From contig NC_014394.1 in assembly GCF_000145255.1 (NCBI RefSeq), positions 620,001-684,000 on the forward strand: DNA of 64,000 bases. Direction: 5' to 3'. Position numbers and translations under genes: made by a program. The stretch is from Gallionella capsiferriformans ES-2 (lineage in GTDB: Bacteria > Pseudomonadota > Gammaproteobacteria > Burkholderiales > Gallionellaceae). The notes beneath the pieces are model-generated. The model made no database searches and was not told where the DNA came from. It worked only from the letters and a program-made list of their open reading frames with translations. Of the stretch, positions 1 to 8,941 are shown piece after piece (the stretch's first letter is position 1; the number at the start of each line of letters is the position of its first letter).

Positions 1-98
1 CAGTAAAAAAGATCTGCCGTAACTGCAAGATCGTTATTCGTAAACGTGTTGTGCGTGTAATTTGCACTGAGCCACGTCACAAGCAACGCCAAGGTTAA
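1..98 (+). CDS. rpmJ: 50S ribosomal protein L36 (partial, 3' end)
   Basis: Only the last 31 codons are present; the start lies left of the window and the reading frame begins at base 3. The visible product has the L36 zinc-ribbon pattern: Cys-X2-Cys (CRNC), then a later Cys and His (ICTEPRH), and ends in the family's typical RQG tail. L36 is a small Zn-binding protein of the large ribosomal subunit. In related genomes it closes the spc operon just before rpsM, as here (58 bp gap). Identification is secure despite truncation. Confidence 0.93.
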   Translation, partial: VKKICRNCKIVIRKRVVRVICTEPRHKQRQG

Positions 99-119
99 TT
101 TTTAAACTTTGGTTTTTGA

Positions 120-128
120 TGATATAAT
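120..128 (+). promoter_or_regulatory. Extended -10 promoter candidate for the rpsM operon
   Basis: TGA-TATAAT (TG motif at 120-121, perfect hexamer at 123-128) lies 28 bp before the rpsM start, between rpmJ and rpsM. No good -35 hexamer is visible at the right distance, which fits an extended -10 promoter. It would let the alpha operon be transcribed separately from the spc operon. Inference from sequence only. Confidence 0.45.
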
Positions 129-156
129 TTTCGTTTTTTAAAGATAGGGTAGCTGC

Positions 157-522
157 ATGGCACGTATTGCAGGGGTAAACATCCCAAACCATCAACACGC
201 TGTAATTGCTTTAACAGCAATTTACGGTATCGGACGAGTTCGTTCGCAAGGTATTTGCGCGGCAGCAGGGGTCACCCCCAGCGTCAAAATGAAAGACTTG
301 ACTGACGCAGAAGTTGAAAAACTGCGCGAAGAAGTCGCCAAATTCACCGTAGAGGGTGATCTTCGTCGTGAAACAACGATGAATATCAAACGTCTGATGG
401 ATCTGGGTTGTTATCGCGGCGTGCGTCATCGTCGTGGTCTGCCTTGTCGCGGACAGCGTACTCGCACTAACGCGCGTACACGTAAAGGTCCGCGCAAAGC
501 TATTTCCGGATCTAAGAAGTAA
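157..522 (+). CDS. rpsM: 30S ribosomal protein S13
   Basis: 121 residues, the normal length for bacterial S13. It begins [10 protein letters not shown] and ends in a very basic tail ([15 protein letters not shown]) that contacts 16S rRNA in the head of the small subunit and the P-site tRNA. The helix-two-turn-helix region with YGIGR lies at about residues 23-27. It is the first gene of the alpha operon rpsM-rpsK-rpsD-rpoA-rplQ. In this operon S4 is the known translational repressor in enterobacteria; whether that holds here cannot be seen. Confidence 0.98.
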   Translation: MARIAGVNIPNHQHAVIALTAIYGIGRVRSQGICAAAGVTPSVKMKDLTDAEVEKLREEVAKFTVEGDLRRETTMNIKRLMDLGCYRGVRHRRGLPCRGQRTRTNARTRKGPRKAISGSKK

Positions 523-552
523 GTTTGCTTTAACGCATTAGAGGATTTAATC

Positions 553-942
<390 letters not shown>

Positions 943-960
943 TTTATTTGGGAGTTGATC

Positions 961-1590
961 TTGGCTAGAAATCTTGATGCAAAATGCCGTAAGTGCCGTC
1001 GTGAGGGCGAAAAGCTCTTTCTGAAGGGCGAAAAATGCTTTACCGACAAGTGTGCTGTTGAGCGTCGTGCGTATCCACCTGGTCAGCATGGCCAGCGTCG
1101 TAACACACGTTTGTCAGAGTACGGTGGTCAGTTGCGTGAAAAGCAAAAAGTTCGTCGTATCTATGGCGTTCTTGAGCGTCAGTTCCGTCTGACTTACAAA
1201 AAGGCTGAAGCTTCACGCGGTATTACCGGTGAGTCTTTGCTGCAATTGCTTGAATCGCGTCTGGATAACGTGTCGTACCGTATGGGTTTTGGCGCATCTC
1301 GTGCTGAAGCGCGTCAGGTTGTGCGCCACAATGCCCTGCTGGTCAACGGCAAGCGAGTGAATATTCCTTCCTATCAAGTGCGTCCTGGTGACGTAGTTGA
1401 AGTGGCTGAAAAGTCAAAGGCTCAGTTGCGTATTAAGGCCGCTATTGCAGCTGCCGAAACGCGTGGCTTTCCCGAGTGGATTGAAATGGACACTAAAGCA
1501 TTCAAGGGTACATTCAAAGCCAACCCACAACGTGCTGAACTGCCTGCAACCATCAACGAGCATCTCGTGGTTGAGTTGTATTCCAAGTAA
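961..1590 (+). CDS. rpsD: 30S ribosomal protein S4
   Basis: S4 nucleates 16S rRNA folding at the 5' domain and is the usual autoregulator of this operon. The start is placed at TTG 961, giving MARNLDAKC and 209 residues. An earlier in-frame TTG at 955 is unlikely because GGAG at 951-954 then touches it, while it sits six bases from 961. The zinc-type cysteine cluster (CRKC near the N-terminus and a further Cys pair) is present, followed by the S4 RNA-binding domain around residues 97-160 ([12 protein letters not shown]). The TTG start in a highly expressed ribosomal gene is mildly unusual. Confidence 0.96.
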   Translation: MARNLDAKCRKCRREGEKLFLKGEKCFTDKCAVERRAYPPGQHGQRRNTRLSEYGGQLREKQKVRRIYGVLERQFRLTYKKAEASRGITGESLLQLLESRLDNVSYRMGFGASRAEARQVVRHNALLVNGKRVNIPSYQVRPGDVVEVAEKSKAQLRIKAAIAAAETRGFPEWIEMDTKAFKGTFKANPQRAELPATINEHLVVELYSK

Positions 1591-1607
1591 TCCACGCGGA
1601 GTAGCTT

Positions 1608-2576
1608 ATGTATAACAATGATTTTTTGAAGCCTCGCATTATTGAAGTTCAAAAGATTTCCGAGACCCAGGCTAAAGTGGTCATGGAACCTTTTGAGCGT
1701 GGCTTTGGCCACACTTTAGGTAATGCTCTGCGTCGCATTTTGCTGTCTTCTATGGCCGGTGCTGCACCGACCGAAGTGAAGATGTCCGGTGTGTTGCACG
1801 AGTACGCAACGATAGACGGCGTGCAGGAAGACGTTGTTGATATCCTGCTGAATCTCAAAGGTGTTGTTCTGCGTCTGCATGGCGTTAAAGAAGTCGTTCT
1901 GACCTTGAAAAAGGAAGGTTTCGGCGTCGTTACTGCTGCGGATATCAGTGCAAATGCTGAAGTTGAAGTGTTGAATCCTGAACACGTGATTGCTCATCTG
2001 ACTGCCGGCGGTAAGCTGGATATGCAGATTAAGGTTGAGCAGGGCCGTGGTTATGTTTCCGCAATCTCACGTCAGTTGCCTAATGAAACGCGTGCGGTAG
2101 GGCACATCGCGCTGGATGCTTCATTCAGCCCTGTGAGCCGTGTTAGCTATGCGGTTGAGAGTGCACGTGTTGAACAGCGTACCGACCTCGACAAGCTGAT
2201 CATGACGATCGAAACCAACGGTGCAATTGATCCTGAACAAGCGATACGCAATGCAGCGCGTATTCTTGTTGATCAGTTCTCTGTGTTCGCGGCATTGGAA
2301 GGTACTGAGCCTGTTGTTGAAAAGGAACATGTTCCTCAGGTTGATCCTATCCTGTTGCGTCCGGTCGATGATCTGGAGTTGACACCACGTTCTTCGAACT
2401 GTCTGAAGGCACAAAGCATTCATTACATCGGCGATCTGATTCAATACAGCGAAAACGATCTGTTGCGCACCCCGAATCTGGGCCGCAAGTCTCTGAATGA
2501 GATCAAGCAGGTTCTTGCCGAGCACAATTTGTCGCTGGGTATGAAGCTGGAAAACTGGCCCGTCGCTGTTGCATAG
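1608..2576 (+). CDS. rpoA: DNA-directed RNA polymerase subunit alpha
   Basis: 322 residues, close to the usual 325-329. The N-terminal assembly domain (about 1-230) includes the dimer and beta/beta' contact segment [19 protein letters not shown] short linker (about 231-245) leads to the C-terminal domain, whose helix-hairpin-helix region ([15 protein letters not shown] ... [10 protein letters not shown]) binds UP elements and activators. It sits 17 bp after rpsD and before rplQ, the standard order. Confidence 0.99.
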   Translation: MYNNDFLKPRIIEVQKISETQAKVVMEPFERGFGHTLGNALRRILLSSMAGAAPTEVKMSGVLHEYATIDGVQEDVVDILLNLKGVVLRLHGVKEVVLTLKKEGFGVVTAADISANAEVEVLNPEHVIAHLTAGGKLDMQIKVEQGRGYVSAISRQLPNETRAVGHIALDASFSPVSRVSYAVESARVEQRTDLDKLIMTIETNGAIDPEQAIRNAARILVDQFSVFAALEGTEPVVEKEHVPQVDPILLRPVDDLELTPRSSNCLKAQSIHYIGDLIQYSENDLLRTPNLGRKSLNEIKQVLAEHNLSLGMKLENWPVAVA

Positions 2577-2615
2577 GCCGTTAGTAGAATAACTGAAGTT
2601 TAAGAGAGGCAAATT

Positions 2616-3002
2616 ATGCGTCACCGTTTAGGTTTAAGAAAACTCAACCGTACCAGCAGTCACCGTCTGGCAATGTTCCGCAACATGACAGTTTCGCTGT
2701 TGCGTCACGAAGTCATCAAGACTACCCTGCCTAAGGCTAAGGAACTGCGTCGCGTTGCAGAACCTATCCTGACGTTGGGCAAGACTCCAACACTGGCTAA
2801 TCGCCGTCTGGCATTTGCCCGTCTGCGTGACCGTGAAATGGTTACCAAGTTGTTTGAAGAGCTGGGCCCACGCTACGCAACACGCAACGGCGGTTATTTG
2901 CGCGTTCTGAAGTTCGGTTTCCGTCAAGGCGACAATGCTCCTATGGCATTGGTTGAACTGATGGACCGCCCTGCTGATGCTGAAGTTGTTGACGCTGAGT
3001 AA
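2616..3002 (+). CDS. rplQ: 50S ribosomal protein L17
   Basis: 128 residues, starting [17 protein letters not shown], the conserved S/T-rich, basic beginning of L17. It is the last gene of the alpha operon; AGAGAGG upstream serves as ribosome-binding site. A strong terminator follows 25 bp after the stop, so transcription of the operon should end here. Confidence 0.98.
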   Translation: MRHRLGLRKLNRTSSHRLAMFRNMTVSLLRHEVIKTTLPKAKELRRVAEPILTLGKTPTLANRRLAFARLRDREMVTKLFEELGPRYATRNGGYLRVLKFGFRQGDNAPMALVELMDRPADAEVVDAE

Positions 3003-3026
3003 TCTGTTGATTGATCTGTGTTAAAC

Positions 3027-3052
3027 AAAAAGCCGGATTATTCCGGCTTTTT
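3027..3052 (+). terminator. Rho-independent terminator of the alpha operon
   Basis: Perfect 11-bp stem (AAAAAGCCGGA / TCCGGCTTTTT) with a TTAT loop, closing with the T-run in the 3' arm. Symmetrical A and T arms mean it could work in both directions, but the next gene on either side is on the plus strand. Confidence 0.92.
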
Positions 3053-3106
3053 GCTATTATGCGCATTACTTTGCTGTGAGTTTCGTATATTTAATCGGGA
3101 GTCAGT

Positions 3107-4084
3107 ATGTCAAATTGGTTTGAGGATAATTCCAAGTCTGTCGGTCACACCCCGCTGGTGCGCCTCAATCGCGTAACGGATGGCGCGCCGGCTACGATAC
3201 TGGCAAAGATTGAAGGCCGTAATCCCGGCTACTCGGTTAAATGTCGCATCGGTGCTGCGATGGTGGAGGATGCTGAGCAGCGCGGGCTGCTGGGTCCCGA
3301 TACGCATCTGGTTGAACCGACCAGCGGCAATACCGGCATTGCGTTGGCCTTTGTTGCGGCGGCGCGCGGCATTCCGTTGACGCTCACCATGCCTGAGACG
3401 ATGAGCATAGAGCGGCGTAAATTGCTGCTGGCCTATGGCGCGACACTGGTGTTGACAGATGGCGCTAAGGGGATGAGCGGGGCCATTGCAAAGGCCGAGG
3501 AAATCGCGGCATCGAATCCGGCTAAATATCTGTTGCTCCAGCAATTCAAGAATCCCGCTAATCCCGCTATTCATGAAAAAACTACCGGCCCTGAAATTTG
3601 GCAGGATACCGATGGCAAGATCGATATTCTGGTGTCTGGCGTCGGTACGGGCGGCACGATTACGGGCATTTCCCGCTATATCAAAAATACTCAGGGGCGT
3701 GCCATTACGACGGTGGCGGTTGAGCCTGCCGCCAGTCCGGTGCTGTCTCAGCGGCGTGCAGGTGAGCCGCTCAAGCCCGGGCCGCATAAAATTCAGGGGA
3801 TCGGCGCAGGCTTTGTGCCCGACACGCTGGATCTGTCGCTGGTTGATCAGATTGAACAGGTGTGCAACGAGGAGGCGGTGCTATATGCGCGTCGCCTAGC
3901 GCGCGAGGAAGGCATACTGGCGGGGATCTCCTGCGGTGCGGCGGTTGCTGTGGCGGTGCGCTTAGCGCATCTGCCGGAAAATTCCGGTAAAACGATTGTC
4001 GTTATTTTGCCAGATTCCGGTGAGCGGTATCTAAGCTCGATTCTGTTCGAAGGCCTGTTCGACGATAAGGGTGTTGCACTCTGA
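3107..4084 (+). CDS. cysK: Cysteine synthase A (O-acetylserine sulfhydrylase)
   Basis: 325 residues. PLP enzyme making L-cysteine from O-acetylserine and sulfide. The PLP lysine is K45 in the SVKCR motif; the substrate-binding TSGNTG loop is at 72-77 and the phosphate-binding GTGGT at about 180-184; SSGERY-like DSGERY lies near the C-terminus. The close match in N-terminal motif ([15 protein letters not shown]) favours CysK over CysM. ATG follows GGGAG. It is a single gene between the alpha-operon terminator and ychF. The serine acetyltransferase partner, cysE, lies at 62982-63713, far away in this window. Confidence 0.95.
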   Translation: MSNWFEDNSKSVGHTPLVRLNRVTDGAPATILAKIEGRNPGYSVKCRIGAAMVEDAEQRGLLGPDTHLVEPTSGNTGIALAFVAAARGIPLTLTMPETMSIERRKLLLAYGATLVLTDGAKGMSGAIAKAEEIAASNPAKYLLLQQFKNPANPAIHEKTTGPEIWQDTDGKIDILVSGVGTGGTITGISRYIKNTQGRAITTVAVEPAASPVLSQRRAGEPLKPGPHKIQGIGAGFVPDTLDLSLVDQIEQVCNEEAVLYARRLAREEGILAGISCGAAVAVAVRLAHLPENSGKTIVVILPDSGERYLSSILFEGLFDDKGVAL

Positions 4085-4148
4085 CGCTCGCGGTCTATGT
4101 TTTTTTCAGCCTGCTTTTGCGGGCTATATTGAATATCAAGGAAATTAA

Positions 4149-5240
4149 ATGAGTTTGAAATGCGGTATCGTAGGTCTTCCCAATGTGGGTAAATCCACCC
4201 TGTTCAATGCCCTTACCAAAGCTGGTATCGCGGCGGAAAACTATCCCTTCTGTACCATTGAGCCTAACGTCGGTATTGTCGAAGTGCCGGATCCGCGTAT
4301 GGATGAGCTAGCCAAGATCGTAAAGCCACAGCGTATGCAGCCTGCTATTGTTGAGTTTGTGGATATTGCCGGTCTGGTGGCGGGTGCCTCCAAGGGGGAA
4401 GGGCTGGGCAATCAATTTCTGGCCAATATTCGCGAAACGGATGCCATCGTCAACGTGGTGCGTTGTTTTGAAGATGAAAATGTCGTGCATGTCGCCGGTC
4501 GTGTTGACCCGTTGTCGGACATTGAGGTTATTCTCACTGAGTTAGCGCTGGCTGACATGGCGGTGGTTGAACGAACCTTGCATCGCGACGGTAAGAAAGC
4601 CAAGTCGGGCGACAAGGATGCGATCAAGATGGTGGCGGTGCTGGAAAAGCTGTTGCCGCATCTAAACGAAGGCAAGCCTGTGCGTACGTTCGGTCTCTCC
4701 GATGACGAGAAGGAAATCGTCAAGCCGCTGTGCATGTTGACCATCAAGCCTGCGATGTATGTGGGTAATGTGATGGAGGATGGTTTCGAAAATAACCCGC
4801 ATCTGGATCGCTTGCGCGAATATGCGGCAAAAGAGGGCGCGCCGGTCGTGGTGCTGTGCGCCAAGATCGAAGCGGAGCTGTCCGATCTGGATGATGCCGA
4901 CCGACTGGAATTTTTAGCGGATCTGGGGCTGGATGAACCCGGTTTGAATAAGTTGATCCGCGCAGGGTATGACTTGCTCGGGTTGCAAACTTACTTTACT
5001 GCCGGGGTGAAGGAAGTGCGCGCGTGGACGATCCATAAGGGCGACACGGCGCCACAGGCGGCGGGCGTCATCCACACTGATTTTGAACGCGGATTTATTC
5101 GTGCTCAGACCATTGCCTTTAGCGATTTTATCGCCTGCGGCGGTGAAGCGGGTGCCAAGGAAAAGGGCAAGATGCGCGTCGAAGGTAAGGAATATGTCGT
5201 GCAGGATGGCGATGTGTTGAATTTCCTGTTTAACGTGTAA
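4149..5240 (+). CDS. ychF: Redox-regulated ATPase YchF (OLA1 family)
   Basis: 363 residues, identical to the usual length. Obg-like P-loop NTPase that prefers ATP and associates with ribosomes. G1 motif GLPNVGKST at 9-17, G3 VDIAGLV at about 72-78, a coiled-coil insert around 130-200, and a C-terminal TGS domain (about 280-363, ending [10 protein letters not shown]). AAGGAA lies seven bases before the ATG. Confidence 0.97.
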   Translation: MSLKCGIVGLPNVGKSTLFNALTKAGIAAENYPFCTIEPNVGIVEVPDPRMDELAKIVKPQRMQPAIVEFVDIAGLVAGASKGEGLGNQFLANIRETDAIVNVVRCFEDENVVHVAGRVDPLSDIEVILTELALADMAVVERTLHRDGKKAKSGDKDAIKMVAVLEKLLPHLNEGKPVRTFGLSDDEKEIVKPLCMLTIKPAMYVGNVMEDGFENNPHLDRLREYAAKEGAPVVVLCAKIEAELSDLDDADRLEFLADLGLDEPGLNKLIRAGYDLLGLQTYFTAGVKEVRAWTIHKGDTAPQAAGVIHTDFERGFIRAQTIAFSDFIACGGEAGAKEKGKMRVEGKEYVVQDGDVLNFLFNV

Positions 5241-5254
5241 ACAAGGCAATGGAT

Positions 5255-5401
5255 AATTGATAATTATCAATTGTTAATTAATGAATAGTGTCAGAGCGCA
5301 ATCCTTAATCAATAATTCCTTGAAGGAGGATGCATGATGCAAGACGTCATGTGGTTGCCGACTGTTAACTGTCCATTTTCAATTTACACTTATCAATTGT
5401 T
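5255..5401. repeat. AT-rich palindrome and 11-bp direct repeats before birA
   Basis: A perfect 18-base palindrome, AATTGATAATTATCAATT, spans 5255-5272. The 11-mer TATCAATTGTT occurs at 5265-5275 and again at 5391-5401, bracketing about 115 bp that includes a small ORF. The segment is far richer in A+T than its neighbours. It could be an operator, a slippage-generated repeat or the scar of a small mobile element; nothing decides among these. Confidence 0.5.
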
Positions 5402-5411
5402 CTTTTCATGA
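5334..5411 (+). CDS. Possible 25-residue leader peptide upstream of birA
   Basis: ATGATG at 5334 is preceded by the near-perfect Shine-Dalgarno AAGGAGGA (5323-5330). The 25-codon frame (begins MMQDVMW, ends YQLFFS) stops at TGA 5409-5411, which overlaps the birA ATG at 5408 (ATGA). birA itself has no recognisable ribosome-binding site, so ribosomes may reach it by termination-reinitiation. No similarity is recognised; the peptide is mildly hydrophobic with one cysteine. The frame could be chance, but the strong site plus exact ATGA coupling argues otherwise. Confidence 0.5.
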   Translation: MMQDVMWLPTVNCPFSIYTYQLFFS

Positions 5412-6376
5412 CCCCGCGTACCTGGCAGTTGCTGCGACTGTTGGCAGACGGCGAGTTTCATTCCGGCGTTGCGCTGGGGCGTCAGTTAGGGGTCTCGCGC
5501 GCGACGGTGTTTTCTGCGCTGTCCTCCGTTACCGAATTCGGCGTGCAGCTGCAACGGATACGCGGTCGTGGCTACCGTCTGCTGCCGGCCTGGCAGCCGC
5601 TGGAGGCGGATCAGGTCAATGCGGCATTAACTGAGAATGCGGCCTGTTTTCAGCTTGAAATTTTGCAGCAGGCCACTTCCAGTAATACTGAGTTGCTGCG
5701 GCGTGCCTCGCTGGGTGCTACCAGTGGCTGTGTGCTCGCAGTCGAGCTGCAAACCGGCGGGCGCGGTCGTATCGGTCGTAGCTGGCATACCGGCTTAGGC
5801 AATGCGCTGACTTTTTCCCTGTTGTGGCGTTTTAACTGCGGCCTGAATGCGCTCTCCGGGCTGAGTTTGGCGGTGGGCGTGGCCATCATGCGCGCGCTGC
5901 AGCGTTTTGAGGTGGCAGGTGCGGGTCTTAAATGGCCCAATGACATCCTGTCCTCCGATGGCAAGCTGGGCGGCGTGTTGATCGAGGCGCAGGGGGATAT
6001 GTACGGCCCCAGCAGTGTCGTGATCGGCATCGGTCTCAATTGCAGTCTGCCGAATTCGCTGGCGCAGCTCATCACCCAGCGCGCAGCGTCACTCGATCAG
6101 TTGTGCTCGCGTGCGCCCGACAGAGCTCAGTTGCTGGCTGCGATTTTGCAGGATTTGGCGGGCGTTTTGCAGCAGTTTTCCTCAAGTGGCTTTGCCGGTT
6201 TTCAGGAGGAGTGGCAGCGTTACCATTTGCAGCAAAATCTTCCCGTTCGTCTGGCTATGCCTGATGGAAGCAGCGTGAACGGCATTGCGCTGGGTGTCAG
6301 TGATTCGGGTGAGCTCAGGCTTGCAACAGCGGACGGTGTAAGGCTGTTTAACTCAGGGGAGGTGGGCGCTTGTTGA
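5408..6376 (+). CDS. birA: Biotin-[acetyl-CoA-carboxylase] ligase / biotin operon repressor
   Basis: 322 residues. An N-terminal winged helix (about 1-60, GVALGRQLGVSRATVFSAL) precedes the ligase domain. Biotinyl-AMP loop GGRGRIGRSW is at 117-126, KWPND at 175-179, and a small C-terminal beta domain closes the protein. It activates biotin and transfers it to BCCP; the HTH suggests that it is also a repressor, as in E. coli. The 3' end overlaps coaX by seven bases, so the two are translationally coupled, a common betaproteobacterial pair. Translation may depend on the upstream leader ORF. Confidence 0.95.
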   Translation: MTPRTWQLLRLLADGEFHSGVALGRQLGVSRATVFSALSSVTEFGVQLQRIRGRGYRLLPAWQPLEADQVNAALTENAACFQLEILQQATSSNTELLRRASLGATSGCVLAVELQTGGRGRIGRSWHTGLGNALTFSLLWRFNCGLNALSGLSLAVGVAIMRALQRFEVAGAGLKWPNDILSSDGKLGGVLIEAQGDMYGPSSVVIGIGLNCSLPNSLAQLITQRAASLDQLCSRAPDRAQLLAAILQDLAGVLQQFSSSGFAGFQEEWQRYHLQQNLPVRLAMPDGSSVNGIALGVSDSGELRLATADGVRLFNSGEVGAC

Positions 6377-7092
6377 GGCTGCTGATCGATGCCGGCAACA
6401 CCAATATCAAGATCCAGCAGGTCGAAGGGGATTGGTGCCAGCCCGTGTGTGTGTTGCCTGTCAATCGGGCTTGCGAGCTCGAGGACTATTTTCCTGTATC
6501 CGCTTGCTCCGTGTGGGTCAGCAACGTGGCGGGCTCTGCGCTGGGTGAGCGCATCCGTGCCGTCTGTGCGGCGCGCGGCTGCACAGTGACCTTTATCGCG
6601 TCACAAGCTTTGCAGTGCGGCGTGCAGAACACCTATACGCAGCCGTCGAGTCTGGGTACGGACCGCTGGGCGTCGCTGATTGCCGCGTGGGCGTTGCAAA
6701 AACGCGCCTGTCTCGTGGTGGGAAGCGGGACGGCCACGACGATCGATGCCTTATCTGACGGGGGCGAGTTTTTAGGCGGGCTGATCTTGCCTGGCATCGC
6801 GCTGATGCAGCAGGCGCTGGCGGGTGCTACGGCGCAGTTGCAGCTTGCAGGCGGTGAGTATGCCGCTTTTCCGCTCACCACGGCCGATGCGATCTTCAGC
6901 GGCGCGCTGCAGGCCACTTGCGGTGCGATCGGCTTGCAATATGCGCGGCTTGCTGCGGACGATGCGCCGGTGCTGCTGTGTGGGGGGGCTGCCCGCTTGT
7001 TGTCCGAACACTTAAATTTACCGCGGCAGATACAGGATAATCTGGTCTTGCAGGGCTTATTGATAATTGCACGTGAAAGTGGTGGCGCATGA
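6370..7092 (+). CDS. coaX: Type III pantothenate kinase
   Basis: 240 residues. Catalyses the first step of CoA synthesis, ATP-dependent phosphorylation of pantothenate. ASKHA fold signatures: DAGNTNIK (7-14), GTDRW (96-100), GSGTATTID (118-126) and GGLILPG (136-142). The start is TTG; two consecutive TTG codons (6370 and 6373) are possible, both inside the birA stop region. Its own stop overlaps the next gene's ATG at 7089. Confidence 0.94.
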   Translation: MLRLLIDAGNTNIKIQQVEGDWCQPVCVLPVNRACELEDYFPVSACSVWVSNVAGSALGERIRAVCAARGCTVTFIASQALQCGVQNTYTQPSSLGTDRWASLIAAWALQKRACLVVGSGTATTIDALSDGGEFLGGLILPGIALMQQALAGATAQLQLAGGEYAAFPLTTADAIFSGALQATCGAIGLQYARLAADDAPVLLCGGAARLLSEHLNLPRQIQDNLVLQGLLIIARESGGA

Positions 7093-7793
7093 AAAAAATA
7101 CTCTGGGCATTGATCGCTGTAAATGTGATTTTTTTCGCAGTCATGAAGTCCGGGATTTTTGAGGGGCATCCGGATGCGCCAGTGCTGGCGGCGATCAATG
7201 CTGACAAGATCACGCTTACAATTACGGCACCATCAGTGCCTGTCGCCGTCTCTGAACCTGTTGCGATATCCGCTGTGCTGGCAGTTTCAGAGCCGGTGTT
7301 GCCGGCTCCTGTCGCTGCGATCGTCGCGACCCGTTCCTGTTTTGAATGGGGTGAATTTACCGGGGCTGAGCTTGATAAGGCGGCTGCTGCCTTGAACAAG
7401 ATCGTGCCGGGCGACAAGCTCAGTCAGCGCGAAGTTGATCGTGTCATCGGTTTCTGGGTTTATATCGCGCCCTTAAAGGATAACGGCGCGGTCATTCAGA
7501 AGTTGGCTCAGCTCAAGGCGCGCGGTGTGACGGATTTTTTTGTTGTGCAGGAAGCGGGGGAGTGGCAGAACGCAATTTCCCTTGGGTTATTTAAAACCCG
7601 CGAGGCGGCGCAAAGTTTTATTGAAGGTCTGCGTAAAAAGGGTGTGAACTCGGCCAAAATGGGCGAGCGATCCAGTAAAAGCAAGACGGTAATATTCGTA
7701 TTCGATGGTCTGGATGTCAAAATGAGTGCGAAATTGGCGGTTTTGCAAAAAGAATTTGCTGCAAGTGAGTTAAAGAGTGTTTCTTGCCATTGA
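7089..7793 (+). CDS. SPOR domain-containing membrane-anchored protein
   Basis: 234 residues. A single N-terminal hydrophobic segment (about 3-20) anchors it in the inner membrane, followed by a Val/Ala/Pro-rich linker and a SPOR-like domain at about 115-205 (GFWVYIAPLKDNGAVIQKL ... VVQEAGEWQNAISLGLF). SPOR domains bind peptidoglycan lacking stem peptides, often at the septum. birA-coaX-SPOR is a common betaproteobacterial cluster. The stop codon lies inside the -35 element of the following tRNA promoter. Confidence 0.85.
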   Translation: MKKILWALIAVNVIFFAVMKSGIFEGHPDAPVLAAINADKITLTITAPSVPVAVSEPVAISAVLAVSEPVLPAPVAAIVATRSCFEWGEFTGAELDKAAAALNKIVPGDKLSQREVDRVIGFWVYIAPLKDNGAVIQKLAQLKARGVTDFFVVQEAGEWQNAISLGLFKTREAAQSFIEGLRKKGVNSAKMGERSSKSKTVIFVFDGLDVKMSAKLAVLQKEFAASELKSVSCH

Positions 7794-7818
7794 CACGGGG
7801 CACTGAAATCTGGACAAT
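7790..7818 (+). promoter_or_regulatory. Promoter of the tRNA-Met gene
   Basis: Perfect -35 TTGACA (7790-7795), 17-bp spacer, -10 GACAAT (7813-7818), with the tRNA beginning 12 bases later. The -35 box contains the TGA stop of the preceding SPOR gene. Confidence 0.7.
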
Positions 7819-7830
7819 GCTGACCTCTTC

Positions 7831-7907
7831 GGTGATATAGCTCAGGTGGTTAGAGCGCAGCACTCATAACGCTGAGGTCGGTGGTTCAAATCCACCTATC
7901 ACCACCA
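7831..7907 (+). tRNA. tRNA-Met (anticodon CAT)
   Basis: 77 bases with encoded CCA. Acceptor arms GGTGATA / TATCACC, D-stem GCTC/GAGC, anticodon loop CTCATAA, T-arm GGTGG-TTCAAAT-CCACC. The G1-C72 pair and body resemble elongator tRNA-Met and not initiator, which would have a mispaired 1-72. A CAT anticodon could alternatively be a lysidine-modified tRNA-Ile, which sequence alone does not fully exclude. The closing pair of the anticodon stem, position 31-39, is A-C and not the usual A-U. Confidence 0.92.
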
Positions 7908-7911
7908 ATAA

Positions 7912-7945
7912 AAAGGCAATGTAATCAAAAGATTACGTTGCCTTT
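7912..7945 (+). terminator. Terminator after tRNA-Met
   Basis: Long hairpin four bases after the tRNA: AAAGGCAA and GTAATC pair with GATTAC and TTGCCTTT around an AAAA loop, interrupted only by a T-G wobble. T-rich sequence follows (ATTCTTTTATTTT). Confidence 0.9.
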
Positions 7946-8051
7946 ATTCTTTTATTTTCCCTTGACGTCTTCCCGCTGATCACTATTCGCTCACGCTGAG
8001 GGGCGAATGGACGCTAATAATGAACCAGAACCCGCTGGCAGAACTTTTTGC

Positions 8052-8590
8052 TACCTCAAATATCTCGACATTCACGATAAGGTGAAGAAATAAACCGAAC
8101 CTGAAAAAGTCTCGGTGCTGGAAGAGGTGGATTTTGAATTGAGCCTGATCCGCCGCGACGAGATCAATGTGGCGTATATCCTGAATCTGCTGATCAATCT
8201 GAAGGGGTTGCCGCCCGAGGAAGCCCGGAAGCGCCAGAAGGCGATTCTCGACATGCTGGCAGGCTAAGTGCAGCTGCGCAGCAAGCGCAAACTGATCGAA
8301 GCGTTCATCGAGGGTAATCTGCCCAAGCTCAAACTGGACGACAACGTGATTGCCAAGTTTGAAAGCTGCTGGACGCGGCAACGACAAAACGCCTTTGTGT
8401 AGCTGTGTCGCGACGAGCAGATCAAACCTGCTCAATTTGAAAAGCTGCTACAGACCTATGCGTTCGCCAACCGCCTGCCCAAGGATCAGGAAATCGCGGA
8501 GTCGCTGAGCTTCAAGCCGAAGATAGTGGAACGCAAATTTATTCTGGCGCGCACCCATGCAAGTCATTCCTTTGCGCATGCGGAGCAGCA
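8052..8590 (+). pseudogene. Remnant of type I restriction enzyme R subunit (HsdR C-terminus)
   Basis: One continuous frame translates to the helical C-terminal domain of EcoR124-type HsdR: VDFELSLIRRDEINVAYIL, then LRSKRKLIEAFI and PKIVERKFI. It is broken by in-frame stops at 8091 (TAA), 8265 (TAA) and 8400 (TAG), with no frameshift. The motor and nuclease domains, and hsdM/hsdS, are absent. It lies directly after a tRNA gene, a usual island insertion site, so it is probably the eroded edge of a restriction-modification island. Family assignment rests on remembered HsdR C-terminal pattern. Confidence 0.75.
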
Positions 8591-8618
8591 ATGCGCTGGC
8601 GGACTGTGTTTCGGACGT

Positions 8619-8646
8619 AAAAAAACCAGCCGGAGCTGGTTTTTTT
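8619..8646. terminator. Bidirectional terminator
   Basis: Perfect 12-bp stem: seven A then CCAGC, loop CGGA, GCTGG then seven T. It works in either direction and most likely terminates the minus-strand small-protein gene that ends at 8662. Confidence 0.9.
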
Positions 8647-8661
8647 AATGCTGATGCCTGC

Positions 8662-8757
8662 TTAGTCTTTGCTGAACAGTTGTGAAACCATCCACAATGC
8701 AAAAGCAATTGCCATGATCATGGTGCCTACAGATGCTACGGTTGCGATAATTGACAT
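8662..8757 (-). CDS. 31-residue single-pass membrane protein (small protein A)
   Basis: Minus-strand frame MSIIATVASVGTMIMAIAFALWMVSQLFSKD (given here only as its ends: MSIIATVASVG ... SQLFSKD), 31 residues. It is preceded by the strong ribosome-binding site GGGAGGAG about five bases before the ATG and followed by a perfect terminator. Residues 2-26 form one hydrophobic helix; the C-terminus is charged. A second gene of exactly the same length and similar sequence lies upstream at 8942-9037. No known family is recognised. Small single-helix proteins often are accessory subunits of respiratory or transport complexes, but no role can be assigned. Confidence 0.72.
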   Translation of the reverse strand: MSIIATVASVGTMIMAIAFALWMVSQLFSKD

Positions 8758-8865
8758 ATTTACTCCTCCCGAGAGTTACTAAATTGAACATTAAAAACAA
8801 CTGTGCGAACTTTAGCACAAATTTTTTTTAAGTAAAATATTTTTGTTCATAGATATGTAAGCCCG

Positions 8866-8928
8866 GCGCTAATTAGCGCAGGCAAAGCAGGGTAATCTAG
8901 GGAGTGTTAAGGAGCGCTGCAGCGCTCC
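8866..8928. repeat. Two GC-rich palindromes between the small-protein genes
   Basis: GCGCTAATTAGCGC (8866-8879) and GGAGCGCTGCAGCGCTCC (8911-8928) are perfect palindromes in the gap between the two small genes. As minus-strand RNA, the second forms a 7-bp stem with a four-base loop 14 bases after the stop of small protein B and may attenuate transcription into small protein A. Neither is followed by a T-run. Confidence 0.5.
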
Positions 8929-8941
8929 GGGCGGAATGGAT

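Noticed and set aside
4110-4127. Terminator after cysK
   Set aside because: AGCCTGC/GCGGGCT pairs with a G-T wobble, but there is no T-run; too weak to call.
7983-8708. Minus-strand open frames of 150 and 86 codons in the HsdR remnant region
   Set aside because: They are antisense to the recognisable HsdR frame and lack ribosome-binding sites and family resemblance.
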